Assembly: GCF_024139115.2 (NCBI RefSeq)
Contig: NC_085140.1
Span: forward strand, 27,807,956-27,871,955
DNA length: 64,000 bases
Origin: Armigeres subalbatus
Taxonomy: Eukaryota > Arthropoda > Insecta > Diptera > Culicidae
Direction: 5' to 3'
Made by a program: the position numbers and the translations under genes. Below the pieces are notes generated by a model, which was not told where the DNA came from, made no database searches, and saw only the letters and a program-made list of their open reading frames with translations. Within the stretch, counting starts at the first letter, position 1; each line of letters starts with the position of its first letter. Below are positions 22,745-35,150 of the stretch, piece by piece.

Positions 22745-25700
22745 TAGGGTGGCTCAAAAAACACTTTTTCAATTTTTTGATGGGCCGCTCTTTTATTCGG
22801 TTCTATTTGATGCCCTGATGCTCTAGACAAAATTTCAGCCAAATCGGTCGACGTTTGGGCGGTGCTAAACTCGTTGGAAGTTTAAATGGAAAAATGTATG
22901 CAGAAACATCCAAAAACAGTGATTTGCAGTTGGACGGCACAATTTACGATCAAGAATCATGATACTCATTCAGTTCTTGTAGAATTAAATACAGAATGTT
23001 ATGCTGAAAACCGCAAGAAGATTAAAGTTTATTAGGCAAAGATATTAGCATTTTACTGGAGTGCTGTAGGGGTGAATTTATTTCTTTTCAAAGGTAAAAG
23101 AAACGAATGAACCGTTTGTTTGAGAAACTGCATATGTAACATTTTTGGCCAAAATGAGATTTTTATATATTCTGAATCCTCGTCCAAAAATACGGATTCA
23201 AAAGGAAGAAACGTAGTGTGCTGTGGTCGAATCAAGATGTGTTTGGTTTTCCTTGTGTCATTTTTTTCACCTCTAGATTTTTGGTTATCCAAGTAAAAAA
23301 GGATACGGAAGTTACAACTTGAAGAACAACAATCCAATGCTGACGAAGAGATCAAGAGTTTCTGTCCTGATTTTTGTGGAAGCTAACAGAGAAGTTTTTT
23401 TGTTTTATTTTAATTTGCTATTTTTGCAATTTTTGCTATTTTTTCTGCTATTTCTTTTTTTTTTGTTCTAGTGCTCAAAATCGTTTGATTTCTTTAAATT
23501 ATTTCCCTCATTCAGTTATTATCTTTAATTTGTCCTCTTTGAATTATTATTATTTTTGAATTTACCATAGAGAAATGTGGAAAGGCATGGTCCATTCACA
23601 GTCGTTGTTTTATGGCCAACATTGATGAAGAGTGGACCAAACAATCTATCTATAAACTGCCGCTAACCGCAAGTCGAGCACATCTGTATATGGACGCGGC
23701 AGTAAAGGAATCTGTGATGCAACTGTTACCGATAAGCTATGATAAAGTGCCTAATTCTTGATTCAGCGATTAGAATCAAATAAGTTTTGCAGAGCCGTTT
23801 ATGATTTCAATTTTCGGCCAAATGCAATTTGAGAAAACCATAATCTTGATTATCATAGCTAGAAATGTTTTGTTAATTTACTGTGGAGCAAAATTGTAAT
23901 AATCGTGCTTTAATTTTAAATTTAAATTAATTAAAACTCATACTACATAACTACTACTACATAAAATAACATTTTTATTTGAATTTGAAATTTTTTTTTA
24001 ATTTTTCATCAATTTTTACTATGATGAACTTTACATTTTAATTTAACTATAATTATGAACAATAATCAAACATACGTCCGTGAATCTTAAAATATATAAT
24101 ATGTGATCAATAACCGTTATGAAAAGAGATAATGGGTTATATCAAACTATTAAAGCTTAAGTAATGTTCATTCTTGGACAAGGATACAGATTCTTCTTTA
24201 GTTCCGTCTAATAGATCGCTGTATAAACATATAGTGAAGCACGCAAAGCTTTCGTGTGGTCATTCAAATATTTGAACAAAAAGTAAATTGAATGAAACTT
24301 AGGTTTATCAAAATAGAGTTTCAATTCTATATTTACTTATATGTCGCACTTTATGTATTTTTCGACAGAAAACTAAATTCAAGAAACGATTCAAGATTTC
24401 CGGACAGTTATCCACGTAATATATTTGAGTTTCGTCAGTTTTCAAGATGATTTTGGAGAATCGCTGTTGGCTCAAAAGTCAGATACAAACGATGGAATCT
24501 GGAGGATTGGATAGTTTCAAATATGGTGAGTCCGTTCCATGTTTGCTTGTACAAAACTTATTTTACTAAATACGGGCTAGGTGCAAAGATGTATATTTAT
24601 GATGTCTGTCAATGTATGTGTGGATCTTTAGTAGTGTAGGGTCCAAATACTATTGGTCATTTTACCCTAATCAGCACAAAATTAAATTAAGTTGTTCAAA
24701 ATGTGTTTAATATTGAGTTCTTTCAACAAATTACTATTTGTTCACCTGAAATTACCCATATTTGATGTCGTTTGTGTATCTCTCTCTAACTCTCGCGAGA
24801 ATCATAACTTCAACAAAAATTAGTACGGGCACAATAATCGGTCGACTTCTCTCAAGACCTCTCCAATGTATATTTAAAACCATATTAACAATTATGTGTC
24901 CAACCTTCGAGAGCTAATAGTTTCCAAATTTACATTCACTACTATACCATCATAAATAGCGTCTTCGTTCTTGTCATTATTGATTGATAGAGTTATGAAT
25001 CGCGTTGAACACTATTTCCACTAGCAGAAGCACTCCATTCTTTGCTCTAAGCTCATTTTCCCCCTATATTTGAAACAGTTATTTGATGGCTTTTATTATC
25101 GGCACAGGGGTATCTCCTTCTAGTTTCGAGTGCTCACAGTAACAGTTATAACAGATTCAGCCCTAGATCACAATATATATTTATTCTGGCCTTTGCTTCT
25201 ATTTTGACTATCACTTTTGTCAACTATCTTCCTCGCTTTCCATTTTGTTAGTAGAAAATGCATTTTAGACATAGCTAATTCTTTGAAGAGTGGTTGAATT
25301 GAAATGTTAGTACCTATTAGGTTGGTAAAAAATAGATCATATATGCAGATTGTTCGCGAGAATCAGAAGCTTTTGATCTGCTTGTGCGGTCGATATGTGA
25401 ATAGATTTTATTAATAACAATGCTGTACTTGAAAACATGCCTCAGAGACGTTTAAGTATTTAGGAGTATCAAATTTTCTGTCGGAATTGAGTGAAAAATG
25501 GATCATGTTTGTTTGTTGCTTGAATGACAAATGTTCAGCATTCATAGGTCACATACAGTCGTGATTTATTTAGTGGGCAGAACGATCGGCCGGTCATCAC
25601 AAAATTTGTTCTGCTTTGTGCGGTTAGCAGAACGATCGACCGATCATCGAAATGTTGTTCTGCTTTGTGCGGGTGAGTGCATTAATTAGAAAGTGAAGAT

Positions 25701-26823
25701 TCAGTTCGCGTCAGTAAGCAGAACGATCGGCCGGTCATCGAAAATGTTGTTCTACTTTGTGCGGGTAGCAGAGAGATCGGCTGGTCATCGACAATTTTGT
25801 TCTGCTTAGTGCGGTCGGTAATTAAAATAATTAATGTTCGTTCGATTATGTTTTGAATTGATCAAACTACACGCTATACACGGCATACCGTTTACCAAAA
25901 CGAACCCTGTCACAATACCTACCCCATATATCCAACATCCCAGTGATTTCTCGTGGAAGTGCAGATGACTCGTCGGCTTCTATCAAAGCGAGTATCACGT
26001 CAACAATTTCCTACCTATTCTTCAATTGACTTGCATTCGGACACGGCCGGCGCTGGTATTGCTTAAATTTTGGGTCATCAGTTCTTACACCTTGAAGATG
26101 ATGTTAGTCCCAAACATCATCTGTTGGTTCTCTGTGTAATTACGGTTGACCTGGCAGAGTAGCAACCGTGGGCGGTCAATCATGCTCATGCTCATGCTCA
26201 TGAATCCTCTTCCAAAAATACGTATTCTGGCAAAAAATACGAAAAAAAAAATTTGGTTCAGGAATGTATGAATTTTTTTTCATTTGTTTGAGAAACTACA
26301 TATGTCCACGCACTTTGAAGAGCAATTATGGAGTACGGTTTGCAGTTTTCGCACTGAAAGTGCCCCAGGGTGTTGAGTTTTGTCAAAAACTATTGATCTG
26401 TATCGAAGAAATCGAAAGATTCAGTGCAAATTTGTTCAAAAACAGTTTTTTGTTGTTTTCTCGAAATAGTGTAAAATGGACTTATGCAGTTTCTCAAACA
26501 AATGATTCAAATTTGCTCAAACCCACTTCAGAGAAATGCTAATAACTTAGCCAAGCAAACTCTAATCTTCTCACGGTTTTCAGCATAACATTCTATATTA
26601 GATTCTGCAAGTACAGAATTAGTATCATAGATCTTCATCGTAAGTTGTGCCGTCCAACTGAAATTCACTGGTTTTGGATGTTTCTGCATACATGTTTGCA
26701 AATAAAATTCCAACGAGTTTAGCACCGCCCAAATGTTGACCGATTTGGCTAAAATTTTGTCCTTGTTTTGGTCCATCGAAAAAATTGAAAAAAGTTTTTC
26801 CCATACTAATTTGAGCCACCCTA
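22745..26823. mobile_element. 4.08-kb hAT-like element
   Basis: Both ends are TAGGGTGGCTCAAA, with an exact 8-bp duplication GCTTACAA at 22737-22744 and 26824-26831. Inverted arms of roughly 380 bp (22745-23130 and 26445-26823) share blocks such as cagttggacggcacaa, atgtttctgcatac and agcataacattct. TIRs plus the 8-bp duplication fit the hAT superfamily. I find no transposase inside, so it is non-autonomous or degraded. The interior includes a T-rich tract (23390-23480), a palindromic repeat cluster at 25577-25817, and a ctcatg microsatellite at 26186-26203. Confidence 0.8.
25577..25817 (+). repeat. Four 50-bp palindromic units
   Basis: Two pairs of units, each reading agcagaacgatcggccggtc, then atcgaaaattttgttctgct, then ttgtgcggg. 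agcagaac and gttctgct form an inverted pair within each unit. The pairs are separated by about 45 bp of unrelated sequence. An inverse single unit lies at 29918-29966, outside this transposon. Confidence 0.8.
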
Positions 26824-26841
26824 GCTTACAATCTCCTGCAC

Positions 26842-27060
26842 AAAAAATACATCTATAGCAATCCACAGTCTGTGAACGTTTTCAACGGTAACTCTTGCAC
26901 CTTCTCGTCCGGATTTGTTTTCAGAACGATTATGATGTAAAAATCAAAAAGGTTATATACAAGACAAAACCACCCGACGTAAACTATGTAAAACAGTTTG
27001 GTACATTGAAGAATGTAGTGTCATCATGCTGGAATAATTAATCTGAATACTTATAGTGAA
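26842..27060. other. Short unique stretch
   Basis: No gene or repeat recognised between the hAT-like element and the next SINE. Confidence 0.4.
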
Positions 27061-27350
27061 GGGGCCCTCATTAGCCGTGCGGAAAGACGCGCGGCTACAA
27101 AGCAAGACCATGCTGAGGGTGGCTGGGTTCGATTCCTGGTGCCGGTCTAGGCAATTTTCGGATTGGAAATTGTCTCGACTTCCCTGGGCATAAAAGTATC
27201 ATCGTGCTAGCCTCATGATATACGAATGCAAAAATAGTAACCTGGCTTAGAAACCTCGCAGTTAATAACTGTGGAAGTGCTTAATGAACACTAAGCTGCG
27301 CGCTCTGTCCCAGTCCCAGATGTAATGCCAATAAGAAGAAGAAGAAGAAA
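27061..27350 (+). mobile_element. Feilai-like SINE, nearly full
   Basis: Head ccctcattagccgtgcgg (A-box region) and gctgggttcgattcctgg containing a perfect B box GGTTCGATTCC, then body and tail aatgccaataagaagaag. This is the best-preserved pol III promoter of the family here. No clear target duplication seen. Confidence 0.85.
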
Positions 27351-27462
27351 AAAATCGTGTTTCAGTTTCATTCCAAATTTTCGACCACTATTCTATTTTG
27401 AATTTGGAGCAAAATAGAACAAACTCGCTGGATTTTCAATTTAATGAAATCATTATGTCGCT

Positions 27463-27640
27463 GCCAAGAAAGACGCCGTAATTGCAAAGTGGATTGATCC
27501 GTAGACAAAATGACGCATTCATGCATCAAAACAATGCGTCATTTTGCATTCATGCATCAAACAAACAAGAAAAATATTAGAATCTCGTGACGTGATTCAT
27601 TCGTGGTTCAAATCTGCAGAAAATCGAAATGAGCGTAATA
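27463..27640 (+). repeat. Dispersed repeat, copy B
   Basis: Matches 5467-5600. It also contains a local duplication (caaaacaatgcgtcatttt / gcattcatgcatcaaaca). Plus-strand reading gives VIAKWID then IHSWFKSAENRNER in another frame, so it may be a decayed ORF of a repetitive element. Confidence 0.5.
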
Positions 27641-28517
27641 TTAGGTAGACAGACGTATGCCTTATACGAGCCGAACATTTCGCGCATTCTAGATTGTCAT
27701 TCTGGGGCAGACAGATTTTTCGATAAGTCAATTGATTTTTTTGAACTGGGCAGGATGACCTGAGCTTGATTTGAAACAAGCATTACGCTTCTACTTGATT
27801 GTAGATCTGACGACCTGAACTTAAGAATGTTTTGAATGGCCTTCATTGTATTTAAATGCAGAAAAATAGGTATATTGTTTCTTGGCAAGTGTCCAAGGAT
27901 CTGTTGTGAAGGGTTTTGATAGCTGCCGGTTTTTTGTAATATTTTTCCCTCCTGTCTGGCACAATTTGGTTTATTTCGTGATCAGATTTTAAGAAATATG
28001 ACCATAGCTCTTAGATCAGGGATATGGCTTTCTATATCGGTAATTACAATAATCAGATAACTTGGAAACCTTCAAAATCACTTCTACTTGATATATTTCA
28101 AGTACTCTACCCACAATTGTGAATCACGTAAGACTTTCAGTAACACAAAAAATACCACAGAAACTAAAATACATATTTTAATGCAAATGAATCCAATTGC
28201 TACTATAAGGTGTGTATTTTGAATTTAGTCACATTTTACTTATTAAACGTGATATTTAAATCAATAATTTCAAAATATTGTATGGATATCAGATTCCACA
28301 TTTTATGAATCAGTAAACCGCCTTCCCACAAATGTGAATCAGTTTGATCACGGTTTTTGAATCAAAGCTATTATAGTTCAATTTTCGCGATTATCTGTCA
28401 GAAATAAATTGTTTACATTTGATTATCAATGCAGTAAGTGTTTTCGATATGAAAAGCAACAATTATGAACTACAATAGATTACGTAATGCTGTAGGGGGG
28501 AAGTGCGTACGCATTGT

Positions 28518-28728
28518 CACCTGTCATAAGACGAGTTTATACAATCCCATTGAATTCCACCACTTAATTGTATCTTGACAGATACGTATTTCGACCTCCT
28601 TACTTTTGAGGTCGAAATACGTATCTGTCAAGATACAATTAAGTGGTGGAATTCAATGGGATTGTATAAACTCGTCTTATGACAGGTGAAAACATTCCAC
28701 TAAAAAGCTCAAAATAATTTTCTTATCA
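28518..28728. repeat. Palindromic repeat family, copy 3
   Basis: Hairpin 28518-28688 (cacctgtcataagacgag and its mirror), arms about 80 bp, centre cgacctccttacttttgagg. The tail attccactaaaaagctc runs to about 28728. Both arms carry tttatacaatccc, a variant not seen in copies 1 or 2. Confidence 0.85.
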
Positions 28729-28779
28729 AAACGCACGCATTGTGTTTTGTGGGTTTGTGCTTGTATTGATACATCTCTT

Positions 28780-29480
28780 CGTGCTATGGAGATAGACGCT
28801 TGCAATCTTCAACGAAGTTGATCGAGAAATCCATGTCCTCCGCTTGAAGATCAGGCAAGTTAGAGATTCATCTGCATAGCGGCGTTACGTATGTGATGAT
28901 TTAATGGGGTAGATATCTCGAGACCAAAAGAGTTTAGTAATTTGCCGTCCTCGAGAACTGTAAGATTCAGAAAGTTGCCGGCATTTGTGAAGTTGATCGA
29001 ATGGTAAACACCATTGTGATGGAAGCTACTTAAACTTGGAATTAGATATCTTAGAATCTGTAAGATTTAGAAAGTTTCCGTCATCTACAAAGTTATATAG
29101 ATGTTCACATCCGATGTAATGGAAAACGATTAACGAAATTCAATGAAGTTACAAATCTCGAAATTTGTTAGATTTAGAGCGTTGCCGTCTTGAACAAAGA
29201 TGCTCTATTGGTAAAAACCATTGTGAACTTTTCTTCATAATTCAACAGTTCAGCGGCGCTAGTGTAAAATTAGTTCCCGTTAGATTGGATATCTCGAAAT
29301 CTGTAGAATTTAGAGAGTTGCCACCTTCTAAAAACATTCCATGACTACAATGTTATATTGGAAACTTCAGTTTGGAACAGTTTAACGTCAATAATGTAAA
29401 GGAAATGTAAGACAGATTAGTAATGTAAGAAAAACCCTGTAAGATTGAGAAAGTTGCAATCTTCTATTATTATTTAGATG
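28780..29480. repeat. Degenerate tandem repeat, ~115-145-bp period
   Basis: Recurring blocks tagatatctcgaaatctg, aagatttagaaagttgccg and ggtaaacaccattgtgatgg appear near 28910, 29044, 29159, 29287 and 29430. The same sequence family occurs with a 145-bp period at 35586-35900. Confidence 0.65.
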
Positions 29481-31484
29481 GAAAGAACCATTGTAGTGGA
29501 AGCCAGTTCAATTTGGAATTCGTTTGGACGTAGTATAAGAAATGGTCTTTCGGGTAAGACATTTTAGAACCTTAAAGATGTTTAAAACTACTGTGAAAGC
29601 TACCCCAGTTATTTCGGAATCTGTACCCATCGTAGTTGCTAGTCGTGATTGGCGGAGAAGCAACAAATAATGCACAGCTATCTTAACTACTTCGCGACGA
29701 CTAAAACACGCACTGCACAACGCTTGCTCGATGGCTACTGCAAACCATTGAAGATCGCACTTGTTTCGACCAGAGCAAAGCGCAATACATGCACATAAGC
29801 CACCGAACATCAGGTAGATAATTTATCATATTCGCATCGATTGAAACACGCATTTACTTGTTCGATGGCTACTGCAAACTCCAGAAACAAATTTACAATT
29901 TCTGATTAATTTACTCACCCGCACGAAGCAGAACAAAATTTCGGTGACCGGCCGATCCGCTTACTGAAGAAACACAACTGCACAAGAAACAAACTTTCAC
30001 TTTATCTATACCAAAAGTCTACGTAGACATTTTCATTTTATTTAATTTTTTCCTGGAAAACAATTTATACATCAGCTTTGTGAGAAATTCACTTGTTTAA
30101 GGATTTTTTTGCAAGACTTTACCGAAATAATCTTTTGAGTTTCTCCAGAAAAATCTAATGAGCTTCACTGAAGTAATAGTCTGAACTAGGATTAAAACCT
30201 TAAGCTACTAGGGGGGAGGGGGGTTTGAAAATGTAAAATTTCGGTCTAAGTGGTTTGTGGACAGCCTCTTATACGCTTTGTGCCGCTGTGCTGTTGAGTT
30301 CCGAACTAAGCTTGCCGACTGAGTAGAAAAAAAAATTCAAAATCTCATTTATTGCGAGATATAAAACCTAAATGAGAATTCCTTATACACAAGCGCTGCC
30401 AAGACAGAAACATTTCTATATAGAGATTTCAAGATATTTAACCTAAAAGGGAGGTCACAACTTTCAGTTATCACTACGTACCTAATACCGAATTGCGGAG
30501 ATTGCTTTAATAAATTGTTGTGGCCACCCAATCAGTAAGTGATTTGAGTATTTACTCGGTGGTTTGATGTCGATATTTAACTACGACAGAAAATGGCAAC
30601 AGAAAATCGACCTACATATGTTGCACAAAATAGCGCGCGTGCTTCAATGTATGAAGTTACTCGATTCAAAAATTGTGGCGAGCATGTAATCTTCCCACAA
30701 TTTATGAATCACTAATTTTGCTCAAAAATGTGCATGTTTCCTTTGATGTACCGTTATTTTTCTTTAGTAATATGCTTATCTTGATTGTAAATGTTGTCTA
30801 CAATTATTTCTGTTTCAAATTTCGAAAAACTAACTCACAAACCCAGTCTCACAGCTTATCGCTCATAAAGTCGTGTCTTGACTGAGCTATGAAAAAACAA
30901 CAACATTGACTAGGGAAAAAAGGACAGACGGATTTTATTATTTCTTGGAATATAACAATAAATATACGGAGGCAACTAATTGAAATCGTTGGAAGAATAC
31001 TTTAGCTAGTGGCCAAGTACATTTTTATTATGATTAATATCAGTTTCCTTCTAATTTTTAATTTCAAACACAAGTGATTCAAAAACTGTGGGCGATTCTC
31101 CATTGTGGGACCAATGTATCTACTTTTTTTTATGACGCTTTTATATTTTTTACTTTAGTATTGATTACTGAAGAAATTTGGCCATCATAGCAAAACATAA
31201 GGAAAAAACACAGACATGTTCGATACTCATGAACACGGGGAGGGATCTAGCAGGGCGTCACGTATGTCAACAGAAAGCTCTACTAATCCCCTTTGAGAAA
31301 AGTCCGGGGCCATGAATTTTGGTCGACGCTTTACTGATAACGAGCACTTCGAAGGAGGTGACTGTCGTCCCGGCCTTTTAAGGGTTAATTGGGTACAAGC
31401 ATGCATAGAACGGCAGTATACGAGTTGAACAAACCACGTTTTTGTTGAATACATTGTGGAGGTCGGAACATAAGAGATAAATAC
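29481..31484. other. No recognised gene; short repeats
   Basis: Contains an inverse copy (29918-29966) of the 50-bp palindromic unit and a local duplication around acgca...cttg(c/t)tcgatggctactgcaaac (29709-29745 and 29848-29880). gattcaaaaattgtgggcg-type motifs occur at 30663, 30698 and 31076. No gene supported. Confidence 0.4.
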
Positions 31485-31531
31485 CTTGCAGCAAGGATGA
31501 GGGCCAGTCGGACTAGATCTTTCTTAGACAT
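31485..31531 (-). CDS. Possible signal-peptide first exon (weak)
   Basis: The minus strand has aacaATG followed by codons for MSKKDLVRLALILAA, then AAG|GTATTT, a good 5' splice site. A basic start followed by a hydrophobic run is typical of a secreted insect protein's first exon. I could not find a convincing second exon downstream (towards 31230). The 75-codon ORF at 31227-31454 may be unrelated. Chance occurrence is quite possible. Confidence 0.2.
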
Positions 31532-32139
31532 TGTTTCATGTCTTTATTGTTGCGGGATGAGCTTTTTAGTGACGAAAAAAAGGTCAAGTGTGTATCCTTG
31601 AGCTGCGGTTTAACTTGAGAGATTGCTCATAAATGAAGAAGCAGTTTCAATAGAAACCTATCTTCCGAGAATCAGTCGAGCAAGGACATAGAAATATTGA
31701 ATGAAACGAAGGACAATAAAAATAGCACATACATATCTTCAGTTAAGGCGTAGGGGTATCGATCTACTGTACGCATAGCGTGCACCAGTTTGTTTAAGCC
31801 ACTGACATCATTGGATAAAAAAAACACTATAAATTGAAAGACATGTTAACTTCTAGAAGGACCGTAGAGCTATGAAATAAAACCTTTAAAACTTTCACGA
31901 TTCTATCGGTTGAGTTCAACTTATGTAGTGTGGTAAATACAGCCCATAGTTAATTGCGTACATTTTGGCGTATGAACGCGTTCGATGCACTCTGCAGCTG
32001 TTGTTGGGAGCGAGCCACGGATAAATATTTCATAGATGCAAGGCGTTTTTATGGCATGTTTGTGCGCTTTATTAATTTATCTAATAACTATTTTAAGGAC
32101 AAGCCTCCCGGAATTCAAAAACAATAGCATCTGTACACA

Positions 32140-32300
32140 CACTCATACACACGGACAGACAAACATTTTCTTAGTTCATCGGGCTGATTTTATTGGTATA
32201 TAACACTATGTGTCCCCAAGCCTTCAATCAAATGTTCGATTTAGGATTGGGATGATAGCCTTTCGGTACAACTTTGAGGTACGAAAAAGGTAAAAAGATC
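32140..32300 (+). repeat. Common mosquito dispersed repeat
   Basis: cacacggacagacaaacatt, ttggtatataacactatg, then atagcctttcggtac and tacgaaaaaggtaaaa. This block order recurs in inverse at about 34985-35150. I recall similar text from many Aedes loci but cannot name the family. Confidence 0.5.
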
Positions 32301-33800
32301 ACAATAAAAAGGTTCAGCGGACTATTTCATTTCTTTTTTCGTTGCTCGACAATTCAATTTAAAAGTAATAAGCAAAGCACAAAGTGTCTCTTTTCTATGT
32401 TCCATATTATTTCTGACTCGAAGTTCTTTTTTGCGCTTTCTTAGCACTAGTCATAACTTTTCAACCAATCAGCTCAGGCGTAATCCCCGGGTGCAATGGT
32501 TTGGTTAATGAATATTATACTTGGTGATACGAAGCGTGTTGCATATTTTGCAAACAAAATTGCAAATGTAGTTCAACAGTTTTTATTTTCTGTAATTTAA
32601 TCTCCTAAAAATTGAGAAAACAGATGTAGGTATTCCTGTTGTCACATATCGATTTTCATTGCCGGCGACGAAAATTCTCACGGATGGGTGGTGGATTGAG
32701 GCAGGAAACTTTCTCAACAAACACCACGGCGCGCGGCGCCAACGTTTCGTCCATTTCGGGTTATTTATCTTCACTCTTCACTTCGATGGATTCTTCTACC
32801 TACCAAGCAGATGAACAATGTTGCTCACCAGGCAATGTCGTTTCGGTGTGTGATGAAGACAAATGGATTATTTATTGCATTGTGCTTGCACGGCTGTTAG
32901 AATTTCAAATTTGTCAAATCGCCTCAGCTGTTCTGAAACAGGGGGGAAAAGGACTTTTTCTAAATCCGTATCTAACACAATTATGGGTGTTATATAATAT
33001 ACTAGAATAGATCAATAATAGCGTACTCGAATATACAACTAATCTCATTATAGAACAATTTATTGTTTTAATCATTTTGGTGTTAGAAACAAACATAATC
33101 TCTATTATATATGAAAGCATACTGAAGAATATGATAAAATTTGCAGTTGCAGATTTCTACGTCGCATTGTCTGTGCTTTAATTATCTTTTGATACTTTCC
33201 GCGTGACTAATTTCATCATCGTTGGAGATGGTTAATCCCAAAGAGTACATTAGGGCCGGCTACTCGCGTGTTCGCATCATATTCCGTTTGAGCGTATATT
33301 TTTATATACTACCTACCGATTTGATGTTGGCATAATTTTGGCACAAGTGAATAAAAAAAATCTGGGAAAATCTAGTTTAGCCTTCTACTACTTTCCTCGT
33401 TCACATCATGATTCGATTCAACCACCGAGAACTTTATCTGATCTACGATAAAAAAAGAAACGGCGTCTGGACACTTTATCATCGGCGACGGCGGCGTCGA
33501 CTGGCTTTCTTATAGAAAATCGATTCTATTAAATGCTTTTATCTGATAAAGTTGTTTTGCTCGTCTCGTGGAATTTGTCTATTCATGATTGGTATTTTTT
33601 TTATCTGTAATTGCGACAACGGTCCCTTCAACTTGGTGATCATATGAGCATTATTAAAACTTTAATCTGAACTTCGATGTATCTAGTCATGCTACTTGCG
33701 AATTTTCTAGGTATTGGTAATGGGTAATTAATTGGTAATTGTTGGCTCCCGTTGCTATTATTTAGGTATGTGAGAAACTGAAATAGGATTTTAGGTATAC
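32301..33800. other. Unique, no recognised gene
   Basis: 32640-32900 and 33400-33540 are GC-richer and look unique. A 123-codon ORF at 32639-33010 (plus) shows no domain or signal. No repeats recognised. Confidence 0.35.
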
Positions 33801-33802
33801 CT

Positions 33803-34594
33803 AATTAGGCATAAGTACGTTAGGCATAATAAACGTTAGGCATAATGGGCGTTAGGCATAACGGACGTTAGGCATAATGTACGTTAGGCATAATTGACGT
33901 TGAGCTTGAGCTTCAGCTTGATTGACTGTCCGTAGTTACTACTCCATTATGACCAGATCAGCTGTTCTTGCACAGGAGTATCAACAGATGTTTGCTTGGG
34001 ACTAGCACTCATCTTCAATGCACAAGTACTGGTGATTTCATTTGTTAGGTCATACTAGCGCCTGCCACGTCAGAATGCAAGTCAAAGTAGGGAAAGGGGG
34101 AGGAAATGATGATCTAATGATGATGATGATAGGTTCGAGAGGCAGAGATTGGTCTTGGTTAACGAGCTGCTAATGTTATATATAGAAGAAAGCAACTGAA
34201 GGACTTTCTAATTGGATGTAGGAAACGAGCTTTATAGTTCATTTCCAATTCTAGCAGCTACTGCTAGAATAGTCAAGTTGAAGCTGTATAGGGATAGAAA
34301 TGGAAACGGTATGGAAGTCCATTTCCAGTTCTAGCGGTTGCTAGAGAAAGATACAAAGTAGGAGAAAGTAACGGACCTGGGATTGAACCCACGACCTCCT
34401 GCGTATGAGGCAGAAGCTGTAGCCATATGATTACCAATCCTGTTATACGTTAGGCATAATGGACGTTAGGCATAAAACGACCGAAAGAACATAAAGAAGG
34501 CAGAATTATGCCAAACGACCATTATGCCTAACGTACATTATGCCTAGCGTCCGTTATGCCTAACGTTCGTTATGCCTATCGTACTTATGCCTAA
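33803..34594. mobile_element. Foldback element of 16-bp TTAGGCATAA repeats
   Basis: The left array (33803-33900, resuming at 34444-34475) has units gttaggcataatgggc with variable last bases. The right array (34507-34594) has the inverted unit gttatgcctaacg. A SINE splits the left array. The unit resembles the 17-bp ttaggccgaa unit of the foldback at 13275, suggesting a common structural family. Confidence 0.75.
33902..34443 (-). mobile_element. tRNA-derived SINE inside the foldback
   Basis: Minus strand: a tRNA-like head (34443-34372) with attggtaatcatatggctac, an anticodon-like stem-loop ctgcctcatacgcag (CAT, Met-like) and the B box GGTTCAATCCC. A body of about 470 bp follows, ending in a gcttgagcttgag-type tail with cagtcaatcaagctgaagct. 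It interrupts the TTAGGCATAA array. Confidence 0.7.
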
Positions 34595-34984
34595 CTCTAG
34601 GATTTTAATATATTAATGCATTATTCACATGAAGGTACTGTATGTGAACTTTGCAGATACAAACATTATATAAGACTAGACTGCAGTTCTCTGTACATAC
34701 TTTGTGATGTGATATCAAATTGCAGTGAAAATTTTTGTGTCGGGTAAATTTGCTGATAAAAAGAAAAATGTCTATCATTTCCGATAGTGGGCCACTAAAT
34801 GTACCTAATTGTAGGCCACTGCAAACTTCACCCATTGCAATGATTGCCTTGCTATTGTCCCTTACATTTGAAATGCGCTGGCATGACAACCAGCTATATC
34901 ACGTGCAAGAAAAAATATCTTTCATTTTGTCATTGGAAGCCATTATTTTGTGTGTTTTTTTGCCACTGGGAATTTTACTTCATA

Positions 34985-35150
34985 TTTTTGCCTTTCTCGT
35001 ACAACAAATTTGTACCGGAAGGCTATCATTTCACTTTGAAAACGAACATGTTGTAGAAGCCTCGCAGGCGCATAGTGTTGTATACCAATCCACTCTGCTC
35101 GACGAGCTGAACAATTGTCTGTCTGTCCGTGTATATGTGTGTGTGTGCAC
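34985..35150 (-). repeat. Common mosquito dispersed repeat, inverse copy
   Basis: Inverse counterpart of 32140-32300: tgcctttctcgtacaacaaa, ggctatcatttcac, atagtgttgtataccaatcc, ctgtctgtctgtccgtg and a gt microsatellite. The 165-codon ORF through it is incidental. Confidence 0.5.

Noticed and set aside
33803..34594. Insect telomere repeat (TTAGG)n
   Set aside because: The unit is 16 bp with TTAGGCATAA and is inverted on itself; there is no run of TTAGG.
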